This document shows, piece after piece, positions 1 to 9,489 of a DNA stretch of 24,532 nucleotides. The position numbers and the translations under genes are program-made. The notes beneath the pieces are model-generated. The model did no database searches, was not told the origin of the DNA, and was given only the letters and a program-made list of their open reading frames with translations. The stretch spans positions 1-24,532 of the forward strand of contig JAUCBJ010002017.1 of assembly GCA_032718475.1 (NCBI GenBank). The letters are read 5' to 3'. Numbering within the stretch: position 1 is the first letter of the stretch; each line of letters begins with the position of its first letter. This DNA comes from Nemertoderma westbladi. Lineage: Eukaryota > Xenacoelomorpha > Nemertodermatida > Nemertodermatidae.

Positions 1-797
1 TATTCTATCTATATGACTTTACTAAACGTTGGGTAAATATTGCATAAGGGAGAATGGATTCTATGGAAAATAAAAAACTCGGAAAACAAGTTACTTAAGG
101 TTTTGGGCAACTTTATATCACTTTATTTCACCCTGCTGAAATATTAGTAAGATAAATTCTAATAATAATATTTGACAATAAATGTTTTACTAGACTAACA
201 TATTATTTGGATATAATCAATACATTTCAGTTCTATTCAACGGATATTCATTCATGTAATTTATTTCACTATTTACAATTCTGGGATCCCCTTAAAAAAA
301 GTCGGTGGATCGCTATATTGTTATAGATTTGTTTGGTGTTCTGATGTCTGAAAATTTGAAACATGTTCTCAAAATATAGCAACGAGGTTTGTATTTAAAG
401 GATTAGTTCGCTAATATTATGACTTATTACTGATAAGTTATGGGAATTTCCCATCGATATGTTATAACATGAATAATAACCTAGCGGTATGTATAAATAC
501 TGGTTGTTCTAATAATAAAGTAGTTAGGTAAATAAACACTCTTATCAGACAAACTCATATCAGGGGCTGCGACCAGTTAGACACCACCAAAGGGGAGTGG
601 GAATTGAGTTTCTAACAATTATAATTCAAGAACTTTTGAAGGCCATTGCGGTCCATTATGGGATAAAAATAATTAAAAAAAATCCAAAGCTGTAAAAACT
701 AGAACCTCTACGAATTATAAACTCGATTAATAGCACAATTGGCAGATTCTGGGTATAACTTATTATAATTATATGAAATAAATAAATTAAATTTAAA
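1..797. other. Non-coding 3' flank of the UVRAG-like gene
   Basis: This is AT-rich sequence with no convincing coding frame, RNA gene or terminal repeat. Because the UVRAG-like gene is on the minus strand, this is its downstream side. TTTATT on the plus strand (AATAAA on the minus strand) occurs near 122-127 and 260-265, and also at 801-806 overlapping the last codons. Any of these could serve as a poly(A) signal. Nothing else can be supported here. Confidence 0.5.
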
Positions 798-3353
798 CTA
801 TTTATTTTCTGATTCTGTGGAACTCCTTTGAGTATTAAAGCAGAAACTCCCGGTATCGTAGACGAGCAACCTGGTTCGCTCCCGTATCTCGTCGTCCAGG
901 ACTCCGATCTCCGCCTGCAGCTGCAGGAATTCCTCGCGGTCTAAAGCGAAATCGCTATCGGGAAGTCTCGGAACCCACTGCGTTCTAGAACCCGTTGTTC
1001 TAGAATAGGAGTCATCGCGGAATGTCGGTGAGTATTCTACGTCGTCGCTACTGGCGTTGATCGAGCTGTAGAGATTGTTAGCGATAGTTCTAGAATCAAG
1101 AATGTGGTTTCCTATATGCGACGAAGGATCGCAGACAGTGGAGGGAGGGTCGTTGTCGTCTAATACAGAATGTCCCGTTATCCATCTGTTACTCGATGGG
1201 TCGTTATCATTACTGGCTAGGGGGATGTCTGTTAATGTTTGTGCGGGTTGTCCATCAACATTTATTTGTCCGTCAATTTGTTCGGAGGAATTTTGACTGT
1301 GAATTAGAATCTCAGGGATAATTTCATCGTTAATTATTTCTGCGGATTTCCTTTTAATTTCTGAAGTAAAGTTTCCATTAATTTCGGATGATTTTTGTTC
1401 CGCTGGACGAATTTCAGGACCAGCAATCTCGGTTACAGTTGCTTCTCCGTTGCTCTTTAACTTAGTGTTCACTATCTGCTCTCCATCAATAATTTTAATT
1501 GGTTTTTTGTCGGGATTAAATTGATTAGTTTTATTAGCAGGAGAATCCTCGCCATCAGAGGAATACGAGGGGTTACAGATAGAAAGGGAAGGCCTCAGAT
1601 ACTTCTTCCCCTTGGAGTCCACCTCCGCGCTCGCTATCGGCTCAACAACCGACCAATCGTGACCATCCTGGATATTAAACCTACGGAATATATCCTGCAC
1701 GGCGCGCGCCTCCAGTTTGGGCTGGCCGATTCGCCCGTCTGTCTCGATGGATTTACTCAGAGTGGCTTTACGTTTCGTCGCGATGAGCTGATCTGGGGGG
1801 CCGGGGAATCGAGAGAGCTCGCGAGTCGAGGAAGTTAGCTCGGAATCCTCGCGCCGCTGCCGCAACGGCCCCTGCGACTTGGATCGCTGTCCGCTTTTAT
1901 CCTGACGATTTAAATTTCGCGATCTGCTGCTGTCCGTCTCGTCTCGCGTTATAAACGCAGAGCTGTGAACCGAATCGTCGAATTTAACGTTAAATCTTTT
2001 ATCTAAAAGAGATTTTAAGTTTAATAAAGTCGGTTTAAAGTCAGAAGTCGGAAGTCCGCAGTATTGTCGGAGTTGCGCTATCGATTTGTTTAAGAGGAAG
2101 ACTCCGTACCCGAAGTGGTAGGGTTCCTGCCCCTTTTGGAACAGCGGGCATTGGCGTTCCGCCTCGAGTAATCCGTGGGTTATGTGGTCGAGGATGTAGG
2201 AACGGCTGCCCCGGAACTCGATGGAGTAGAGCGAGGGAATGTCGAGGAAACGGAAGACGAGTTGGATGAGATGGACGGCGTAGCCCAGTGCGGCGGCCGC
2301 CGATTCTGGGGGCACCGATTGATAGTCCAAGGCGCCCGGGAGTTTAAGGTTGCAGATGTAGTAGTCCTTGTTAGGGAAACTAACTATTGGGAGGATGTAG
2401 GAGAGTTGTTGGAGTAATTGTTTGCGTCGAGCCGAACTTAGAGCTCGCGATTTCAGAAGAAACTCCCGTTTCGCTTGAACATCTTTCCGAACTTCAAGGG
2501 CAAATAACTTCGATTTACTTATTTCATCGATTTTATTATCTAATTTACTCGTTTTATTTCTTATAAAAACCTCCTGTTTCGATAGAATAGAATCCAAATG
2601 TTGGCAGGCAACTCGTTTTTTATTAATTTCCTTTCGTAGCAGAGATAATCTACCAATTATTTCGCGTTTAGCCAAACTCTTATTTATCATATCTTGCATG
2701 TTGTTTTTGCCGTCTAGAATTTTATCGCAATAATCTCGCATATCCGAGGATCTGCTTTTAATATCGGCGACGACTTTCATTGATTGCCAGACTCGACACA
2801 ACCCCACAATGCTTACCGAGAGTTTAGAAAACTCCTTATACCGGTAGTTCAAACTGAAAGTTTCTAAAGATTCCTCGGATTCTTTCGAACGTTTAAAGGT
2901 TTGAGGAAGTCCGTAGAAACCATCCTTAGTCCCGAAAACCAGACAGTTGTAAACTTTCGGTTTCCAAGCGCTGTTAAGAAGAAACCCTATGAACTCTAGT
3001 TCAGATAAATCGACATCAAAACTTCTAATGTTCGAATCGCATGAATTATAAACGTGTATAATTAAATTCTTGGATGGTTGGGAATAATTTGATGGTTTAT
3101 TTATTGGTAAAGACCAGGTAGGATTGAGGGAATTGTAACATATCTCTGATTTATAGAGAATAATAGATTCGCCACTGTTATTATAGTTGATTGTGATGTA
3201 CGAATCCATGGGAGTTTTCGATTCTAAGCATCGTATAGCAATTAATTTCAAGTGACGGAAACGAATAGTTTTAAGACAATGCGCATAGCAGTACGGTTTA
3301 ATAACGACATTATTACTATTAGACATCGCACCGAAATCACGAGTCCAATCCAA
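798..3353 (-). CDS. UVRAG: UVRAG-like protein (UV radiation resistance-associated gene), single exon
   Basis: The 851-residue frame starts at the ATG at 3353 and ends with TAG at 798-800. Residues 22-150 match the UVRAG C2-like region, with RHLKLIAIR, YKSEICYNSLNPTW and VFGTKDGFYGLP. Residues about 185-315 are charged and heptad-like (coiled coil). Residues about 327-455 match the Atg14/UVRAG family domain: YYICNLKLPGALDY, ALGYAVHLI, GSRSYILDHI, YGVFLLNKSIAQLR and LLNLKSLLDKRF. The last 390 residues are polar and probably disordered. In known animals UVRAG is the Beclin-1/VPS34 complex II subunit that acts in autophagosome maturation, endosomal trafficking and DNA repair; that role is inferred here from homology. 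The known human protein is shorter (about 700 residues), and the extra length lies in the tail. No intron interrupts the frame, which is unusual for this gene in animals. It may be an intron-poor gene or an intact retrocopy. Family assignment is strong; expression is unknown. Confidence 0.93.
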   Translation of the reverse strand: MDWTRDFGAMSNSNNVVIKPYCYAHCLKTIRFRHLKLIAIRCLESKTPMDSYITINYNNSGESIILYKSEICYNSLNPTWSLPINKPSNYSQPSKNLIIHVYNSCDSNIRSFDVDLSELEFIGFLLNSAWKPKVYNCLVFGTKDGFYGLPQTFKRSKESEESLETFSLNYRYKEFSKLSVSIVGLCRVWQSMKVVADIKSRSSDMRDYCDKILDGKNNMQDMINKSLAKREIIGRLSLLRKEINKKRVACQHLDSILSKQEVFIRNKTSKLDNKIDEISKSKLFALEVRKDVQAKREFLLKSRALSSARRKQLLQQLSYILPIVSFPNKDYYICNLKLPGALDYQSVPPESAAAALGYAVHLIQLVFRFLDIPSLYSIEFRGSRSYILDHITHGLLEAERQCPLFQKGQEPYHFGYGVFLLNKSIAQLRQYCGLPTSDFKPTLLNLKSLLDKRFNVKFDDSVHSSAFITRDETDSSRSRNLNRQDKSGQRSKSQGPLRQRREDSELTSSTRELSRFPGPPDQLIATKRKATLSKSIETDGRIGQPKLEARAVQDIFRRFNIQDGHDWSVVEPIASAEVDSKGKKYLRPSLSICNPSYSSDGEDSPANKTNQFNPDKKPIKIIDGEQIVNTKLKSNGEATVTEIAGPEIRPAEQKSSEINGNFTSEIKRKSAEIINDEIIPEILIHSQNSSEQIDGQINVDGQPAQTLTDIPLASNDNDPSSNRWITGHSVLDDNDPPSTVCDPSSHIGNHILDSRTIANNLYSSINASSDDVEYSPTFRDDSYSRTTGSRTQWVPRLPDSDFALDREEFLQLQAEIGVLDDEIRERTRLLVYDTGSFCFNTQRSSTESENK

Positions 3354-4144
3354 ACCAGTTCCGTTACCGGTACATATTAAGATTATACTGCATTATTCTT
3401 TTATGTTGATTGTTGACAGACGTAATGGCCTAACTGCCTACACCTGGTGGAGAAGAAAGTACAGGTTTACTTAATTACCCGGTCAGCCGGTATTACTTTT
3501 TACAGACCTTCCTTCCGATGGGTTAAGGAAAATAATTATTTATTACATGGGAAAAAAGTAAAACTTTTCACTATTCTACAGGCATTTTACTTACCGAGCG
3601 TCAGCGACCTTAATAAAGGGTCGAGAGAAAATTGAAAAAAAATAAACTAAGTTTTTCCCATGTAATACTAATACTGTAATACGTAATTTTATTCTTAATT
3701 TGGTACTTTTTTTGTTGGCCAATTCTTTAATAAAATACCAGCTGACCAGTATAGAGCGATACCGGTATAGTCTGAGTGTTTTTCAAAATAAATTTAGCAG
3801 TACTGGTTGGCGGTTGCCGGTTAACCGGTAATACAGTCAGACAGTAGTATTTTACTAGGCCTATATCTGTATATTGCTTCCATCAGTCCATAGTTACTGC
3901 GATTCCAATTACTGCACTCTTAAACTCCTGATGCTGCCTTACTCAATGTTAATTAGCCCAATTAGGTGTTCTCGAATATTTGTAATTTTTGAGTTTAACT
4001 TTTTATCTTAGAAATTTTTAGTATAACCTAACTTTTTTGAGTGTGAGTGAATGGATTTTGTTTAAATTACGTGCAAACCTTTTCTACTTCGATGCTTTAC
4101 AGTCAGGCCTCAGCTGCAGGCAGTGACAAACTGATAAACACTTT
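3354..4144. other. Intergenic region upstream of UVRAG
   Basis: No supportable gene is visible. It contains scattered ACCGGT and GGTCAGCCGG palindrome-like words (near 3480, 3765 and 3825) and a TAGGCCTA near 3857. It also contains the small inverted repeat listed separately. The promoter of the minus-strand UVRAG gene should lie in the first few hundred bases, but no clear TATA box or initiator can be pointed to. Confidence 0.5.
3541..3667. repeat. Short inverted repeat (16-bp arms)
   Basis: The arm TATTACATGGGAAAAA at 3541-3556 is the exact reverse complement of 3652-3667. The arms enclose about 95 bp of unique sequence. This may be a tiny MITE or simply a hairpin. No target duplication is clear, so its origin is uncertain. 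Confidence 0.6.
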
Positions 4145-4173
4145 CAGTCGGTGAGAAGTCAAAAATTGGACTT
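4145..4173 (+). repeat. Left terminal inverted repeat of the 4145-6107 element
   Basis: This arm matches 6079-6107 in reverse complement over all 29 bases. The match stops at the CAG end, which defines the element boundary next to ACTTT. Confidence 0.88.
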
Positions 4174-4241
4174 GAGTCCAAAATTGGACTTCGACTCCAG
4201 TTCAAGTCCAAAATTGGACTTCTGTGAGTCCAATATTGGAC
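4158..4241. repeat. Subterminal array of TTGGACTT/AAGTCCAA palindromes (left end)
   Basis: Several copies of TTGGACTT and its complement alternate here, including AGTCCAAAATTGGACTT and AGTCCAATATTGGACTT. Further copies occur at about 4403-4433. The right end of the same element carries a matching array at about 6021-6087. Repeated palindromes near TIRs are typical candidate transposase-binding sites; that role is inference. Confidence 0.8.
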
Positions 4242-5046
4242 TTCAAATCAGCCAATTGTTCCAGGGCCTTGGTTAATTGGATCGGGCGGGATTTTTTTTC
4301 TTTAATCTAAAATATATCAAAAAATAAGAGTTTTGAACAGGGGGACCTGAAATTCACCAGGGGGAACTTTTTTTATAGGTAAGGCTTTGAATTTTTACAA
4401 AAGTCCAATATTGGACTTTAAGTCCAATTTTGGACGTGACATTGAGAATCGAACTTAAAGGTACATGAAGCATGACAGATGAGAGACAGCCAGACAGCTG
4501 TTAAGTTATGGAAAGTTACCTTTGCAGCTCTGTATGTATCTTCAGTGTACTGACTGTACTGTACTTAGAATATAATGGTACATTCTAGCATTCTAGGTAG
4601 GCCTACTCTAGGTACTTTACTTTTAGCATATTGTTTAGTTTACAATTTACATTCATGTTATGTCTAACCTTACAGCCTTATGTACCCAGGACTTTATAGT
4701 GTCTTTAGGACTAGATTAGATTATGCTCCAACAAATATTTAATTACAAATTATATTTGGTGGATACTGGTAGCAATGCCAGGTTTGCCAACTGCAGCAGC
4801 TGCTAAGGCTAACTACAGTACAAGCTACGATTTCGTCTAAGGCTATGGGAGCCCTATCAGAAAGAAATACTACAAGTTGATGCTACCACCATCTCTTCTA
4901 ATTTTTCCATACAACAGGAAGGGTATTATAAAACGGCTGGATAACAGGATAATGAATTTGGATTAGTAACTGATTAACGTGTTGGGGTCTCCACATAATA
5001 CTGTAATAAGTACAGAAGTAACAAGTAACACACGTCATAATCATAA

Positions 5047-5106
5047 ACCAATTGAGGGAAAGGAACAGGTTACAGAGGCAGGCTTTTCTAACTAAAACAA
5101 TAAACG
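5047..5106 (+). repeat. Single diverged copy of the 68-bp minisatellite unit
   Basis: The words ATTGAGGGAAAGGA, CAGGTTACAGAGGC and AAAACAATAAACGG match the unit repeated at 7484-7673, 9490-10060 and 24362-24532. A partial start of a second unit (TTTACCAATTGAAGGAGCC) follows. This copy lies within the 4145-6107 transposon. Confidence 0.8.
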
Positions 5107-6020
5107 GCCACTTTTGACTTTACCAATTGAAGGAGCCCTATAACCTCACCACATACTGACATACCGGTACTACTACTATAATCGGCATGATTCATTGCAG
5201 CTGCATTATATATATAGGCCCTATTATGTATTAAGAATGCTGTGCCGGCTTGTTGACAAAAGTGCGCCTCCACAACTCCCTTACACTCTTACAGTCTTAT
5301 CACCCATGACATTTGCTAGATCATCCGCATCTTCAAGGCCAGTGTCCTTCAAGACAGTAAGGAAGATGCGTCTCAAGAAAGTCATGGGCTGTCCACCATC
5401 ATGCGTATTCACTTCATGAGGTGCACTGGCTGGTCCTCACGGCTTAAAGCGATGTCCTGCAAAGCGGAGGTGGCTTTGTTCTAGTGTCAAGCTTGGGGGA
5501 ACCAATGACTGAATGAGATACCTCCAACTCCAATGTTATATAGTGTCTGGTTGGAGATGCAGAGGTGTGTGCATTGTCTGATTGTACTTGACACAGTGAA
5601 CCTAATCAAAACAATTAGTCAATAAACATTAACTCAATAACATAATAGGTTATAGTTTACAGTAGTCTTATTTTTGCCATACGAAAATACCACAGGTATG
5701 GCAGTCAGTATGGGTATGATTGAACTATAACTCCTGAACTCAACTACGCTACCGCGGTATACACCGCTAAGGCAGTAAGGCTACCGCAAAGCTATACCAC
5801 TACCGCAAAAAGTAACTACTGATGTCTGACTGTACGTGCTGACGTGTGCGATCCCTGTTTATAACATTGTATAATAAATATAACAATTAATTTGATCATT
5901 AAAATAATGTTGCATTGTAATTATGTAATATACTGATATATATGTACTGATACGGGATGCAGTTTTGATTTAAATACCGATATACAGTATGGCAGCATGG
6001 GTACACTTGGAGTTGTACTA

Positions 6021-6087
6021 AAGTCCAATATTGGACTTTGGAGTCCAAAATTGGACTTGAAGTCTAAAATTGGACTTGAAGTCCAAT
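6021..6087. repeat. Subterminal palindrome array (right end of the 4145-6107 element)
   Basis: AAAGTCCAATATTGGACTTT is followed by further AGTCCAAAATTGGACTT-type copies, directly before the right TIR. It mirrors the left-end array. Confidence 0.8.
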
Positions 6088-6107
6088 TTTTGACTTCTCA
6101 CCGACTG
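6079..6107 (-). repeat. Right terminal inverted repeat of the 4145-6107 element
   Basis: This is the exact reverse complement of 4145-4173. It is followed by ACTTT at 6108-6112, which copies the bases just before the left end. Confidence 0.88.
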
Positions 6108-6758
6108 ACTTTTCCGCTGTCGCCATTTTTGGACGTTTGTTGATTTTTTGCATGGATACATTGTCATTTGAAAAATATAATTTCTGGCCTGTTTGCAAAT
6201 GCCTGAATGCCCTCCATTTGCTTAAATTATCTTCAATTTGTCCAAATTTACAGACAGGAGAGAGACACAGGCGCGGAGACACCCAAGCGGCCAAGAGTGG
6301 GTAGGCGTATTTAAAGACCGTACTGCAGTACCGGTACTGTACTGTACTCGTACTGCTGTAAACACGTAAACAGTTGATACAATTTTAACTAAACTTTAAT
6401 ATAACTATCTGAATAGGGCCTATTCCACGCAGATAATTTTACGGTATGGAATTGGAATTGTTTTATTGACATCAAAGTACCATATGAAAACAATACGAAA
6501 GTAAATGTGGTAGAGGTAGAGTATAAACAAACACCGACATAAGAAACGCATTTAGGTAGGCCTACTGCCAGACTGGCTACTGATTTACACATAATTTAAG
6601 ACGGACTTGCTCATGAGATTACTACCGGTCAGCCGGTAGTTCAAGTTATACTAAAATATAAGTGAAATATGATGTCGGGGATAGCCCCAAGAGACAATGT
6701 ATCGTTTCCATGGGGGTCCCCTTCTCGTTTCCCGGGGTACGTACAGCAGTACGGTACA

Positions 6759-6799
6759 GGTCAGCCGGTAGCATTACAGCATTAAAAAACCGGCTGACC
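6759..6799. repeat. Small hairpin with GGTCAGCCGGT arms
   Basis: GGTCAGCCGGT at 6759-6769 is the exact complement of ACCGGCTGACC at 6789-6799, with a 19-base loop. The same word also occurs near 3480 and 6628, so it seems to be a dispersed motif and not a single site. Confidence 0.65.
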
Positions 6800-7135
6800 G
6801 GCTCCTATTGCCTATAGGCCTACTGCTGCTATATTCGAAATAGGCCCTAAATTGTATTAATATAAAACATAAAACTGTACAAACTCTACTCTATGTAATA
6901 ATCTATAGGATGATAGCTGGATAGGTACCGTACTGCCGTATAACATAGCCTATACCTGCCGACCTGTATACGGTACGGACATAAGATTAGATATTCATTC
7001 ATTCTCTTTATTAATAAATAATAGGCCTACACAATAAAACACAATTCCCGGTCCGGCTCCGGTCAATCCGGTCTACCAGTATCTGACTGATGGAGTGGAG
7101 ACTAGGACTGTAGGAGACTATATTAAAAATCGGCA

Positions 7136-7250
7136 GTGATTTTTATGTCCTTTTATTTGACTTTTTTTGTCCTTTTTTTTTACGAATTATGCATAATGAC
7201 TTTTGTTGTCCTTTTAATGACTTTTATTGTCCTTTTAATGACTTTTTATG
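7136..7250 (+). repeat. Tandem repeat of about 21 bp (TGACTTTTATTGTCC type)
   Basis: About five imperfect units of TGACTTTTnTTGTCCTTTTA follow one another, the clearest three at 7195-7250. The hydrophobic open frame over it is only a product of the T-rich repeat and is not called as a gene. Confidence 0.75.
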
Positions 7251-7483
7251 TATGTATTTCTTCAAACTGTCAGACTGCTGATTTCTGGACTGTCAGACAG
7301 TTGATTTCACTATGCCTGTGCCAAAACATTCCATGATTCCATGATTTATAGACTATGAGATAGATTTCCATATGCGCCTGTGGTAAAAAGACTCTATATT
7401 CAGATATTTAATAGTTTGTGGTTGTTGTCGATAATCGATTACCACATGACGTAGCAAAACACTAATTTTATAGCCAAAAACAA

Positions 7484-7673
7484 TTACCAATTGATGGAAA
7501 GGAGCAGGAAGGCCGAGTTTTCTAACCAAAACAATAAACAGTTGCTTTACCAAATCAGGGAAAGGAGCAGGTTACAGAGACGGGATTTTCTAACCAAAAC
7601 AATAAACGATCACTTAACTAATTGAGGGAAAGGAGCAGGTTACAGAGGCGGGATTTTCTAACCAAAACAATAA
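7484..7673 (+). repeat. 68-bp minisatellite array, left part (about three units)
   Basis: Units are recognised by AGGGAAAGGAGCAGGTTACA, GATTTTCTAACCAAAAC and AATAAACGATCACTTAAC. The third unit stops at ACAATAA (7667-7673), where the next element begins. The unit is completed after position 9489. The array is therefore one original block split by an insertion. Confidence 0.92.
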
Positions 7674-7689
7674 CCCAGTAAAAAATCCC

Positions 7690-8013
7690 CATGCGTAACG
7701 CATTCGTACCACATGCAGCATTCGTAAAAGGTGCGTGCAATGTTATTTAAGATTCGTGAAGCCTTCGTCAATGGTTCGTCAGTCCGAATAATTTAACGAA
7801 TGCGTATAGTATTCGTATCGCATGTGAGATTTCACTTGTAAATATATTCGTGGCTCATCATTCGTGGCACATGCGATACGAATGCTTCCACTCCACATAT
7901 AAAATAATTCGTGGTTCATTCGTTCGTACCACATGCGATACGAATGCTTAGCCACGCCACGCTTAAAATTATTCGTGGTCCATTCGTGACGCATGCGATA
8001 CGCATGCAAAGCA
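7690..8013. repeat. Left-arm array of ATTCGT / CGCATG words
   Basis: About a dozen ATTCGT or ACGAAT words are spaced irregularly, often next to CGCATG or CACATG (for example ATTCGTATCGCATG near 7811). They may be transposase-binding sites or remnants of an internal short tandem repeat. Confidence 0.78.
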
Positions 8014-8287
8014 CTCTCAATTAGAGTACCGTACAGACTGTAATACTGACCAATCACCATTCGGCAAATAATCGAACATAGTGTTATTAGTTTTAGTAGC
8101 TCTCCCCCTTTGTTACCAGTCAGCCAGTCCCATGTACTTTTACTATATATTTATTTAATGGGTTGCCCAGTAATTCTCAACTCCCATTTATTATTTTGGT
8201 TCCCCATTATTTTGGTATGTAAACCTGTTTCCTTTACCAACATGCTTGATATACTGTAATAATGTAAAGGTTATGTACTGTAGGGTA

Positions 8288-8473
8288 GGTGAGATAAATA
8301 ATGACAACATAAAACTACTGTATTAACTTAACGAACTACAGTATGTAGGCATACTTATAGTATGTAGGCACTAGGCACCCCCCCCCCCCCACCCGTAGTT
8401 TTAGCCCCTGTACAGTAGTACTCATTTCCCAAAGTTATTACAGTAGTTTTATGTTGTCATTATTTATCTCACC
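8288..8473. repeat. Long inverted repeat (35-bp exact arms)
   Basis: Positions 8288-8322 (starting GGTGAGATAAATAATGACAA) are an exact reverse complement of 8439-8473. A weaker match extends about a dozen bases outward on each side. The loop of about 116 bases contains a run of C. It may be a second, smaller element nested in the 7674-9489 transposon. Confidence 0.85.
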
Positions 8474-8807
8474 TGGCCTACAGTACAGTACCAATACATA
8501 TTATAAAGCATGTGGCATTTTTATTAAATTGTACGTGTGTATGGTGATATTCTCACACAGTTTCTTAGGCCTCCAGGTCGAATTTGTTTAATTCGCTATA
8601 AAAAGCCATTAAAAAGTCTACTGATATACTGTAGCAGTTAATTACCGGTTACTGCTACAGTAGGCCCTACACTTATTAATGGTAAAAAAATCTTACAGAC
8701 AAAATACATCAAAGGCATACATTTTATGAGATGCATCAACATAATTTCAATGTATTTTTTACTATATTCTAGAATATTAATTCGCTTTTTTTCGATAATA
8801 AGTAATA

Positions 8808-8968
8808 AAATATATATATTATAATAATAAAAATATATATAATAATAAAATAATATAATATAATAATAAAATAATATAATAATAAAATAATATAATATAA
8901 TAATAAAATAATATAATAATAAAATATCATAAAAAATAATAAACCATCAATAATAATAAAATAAGTAT
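8808..8968. repeat. AT microsatellite (TAATAATAAAATAA type)
   Basis: A simple-sequence run is built almost entirely from TAATA and AATAA words. It is low complexity and has no coding content. Confidence 0.9.
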
Positions 8969-9183
8969 AATAATAACTATAACGATTTACGTCTGAAATT
9001 GCGTGCTCTTGAATTATATCTGAACATTTTTTTGGGGAAATTGAAAATGGCTTTCATATTCGATTCGGAATATCAAGTATATTCAAAAAATAAAATAAAA
9101 TGGACACGTTTTAACAGTTGTAAACTGTTAAAACTATGTAAACTGTAGCGAAATAATAAAAAAATAAAAATCCTGCGGTAAAC

Positions 9184-9480
9184 ATTCGTATAACACTCGT
9201 AAAACATTCGTAACGCATTCGTATAGCATGGGAAACATTCGTATATAACATGCGGGACGCATTCGTATCGTGTGCGGGAAACATTCGTATAAGATTAGGG
9301 ACGCATTCGTAGAATGTGCGGGATTCGGATAAGGTTCGTATTACATTCGATATGCGAATAAAGGATGCGTATTTGGTTCGGTTTTCGCATTCGTATCGCA
9401 TGGTTCATCTATGTAACATTTCAGAATGCGTTACGAATGCGTGAAATATGCGCCATCCCATGCGTTACGAATGCGGATTT
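9184..9480. repeat. Right-arm array of ATTCGT words
   Basis: Repeated CATTCGTATA, CATTCGTAACGC and similar words lie up to the right TIR, in much the same orientation as in the left arm. Only the outermost 30 or so bases of the element are clearly inverted. Confidence 0.78.
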
Positions 9481-9489
9481 TTTACTGGG

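Larger units (their letters stand above)
4145..6107. mobile_element. Non-autonomous TIR DNA transposon with ACTTT target duplication
   Basis: The 29 bases at 4145-4173 (starting CAGTCGGTGAGAAGTC) are an exact reverse complement of 6079-6107 (ending CTTCTCACCGACTG). Both ends are flanked by the direct repeat ACTTT (4140-4144 and 6108-6112), as expected for a 5-bp target-site duplication. No transposase-like frame lies inside, so the 1963-bp element should depend on an enzyme supplied elsewhere. The ends carry arrays of an 18-bp palindromic word, AAGTCCAAtATTGGACTT and variants. Termini starting CAG with a 5-bp duplication do not settle the superfamily; an hAT-like or other cut-and-paste group is possible. 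Exact TIRs suggest recent activity or strong constraint on the ends. Confidence 0.85.
6108..7483. other. Intergenic region rich in short palindromes
   Basis: No coding sequence is supportable. Frames of 60-76 residues here lack recognisable domains. The stretch holds repeated TAGGCCTA words (near 6557, 6826 and 7023), tracts of GTACTGTAC type near 6320-6355, GGTCAGCCGG words, a small hairpin and a 21-bp tandem repeat (both listed separately). It is probably decayed repeat sequence. Confidence 0.5.
7674..9489. mobile_element. Non-autonomous TIR element inserted in the minisatellite
   Basis: The left end CCCAGTAAAAAATCCCCATG (7674 onward) is matched in reverse complement by the right end ...GGATTTTTTACTGGG (to 9489). 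Similarity continues through CGTAACGCAT. Outside the ends the minisatellite unit resumes exactly: ACAATAA on the left, AAACGATC on the right. This gives a clean insertion with an apparent 2-bp AA duplication. The 1816-bp element has no transposase frame. Both arms are filled with ATTCGT/ACGAAT words, and the centre holds a long inverted repeat, a C-run and an AT-rich microsatellite. The 2-bp duplication does not by itself fix the superfamily. Confidence 0.87.

Noticed and set aside
1075-2417. Plus-strand open frames across the UVRAG-like gene
   Set aside because: They are antisense shadows of a long, domain-bearing minus-strand frame and show no domain of their own.
7136-7336. Small hydrophobic protein
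   Set aside because: The frame is produced by a T-rich tandem repeat; no start context or family match.
9111-9401. Minus-strand 96-residue frame
   Set aside because: Its repeated RMRYE/IRM-type residues come from the ATTCGT word array in the transposon arm.
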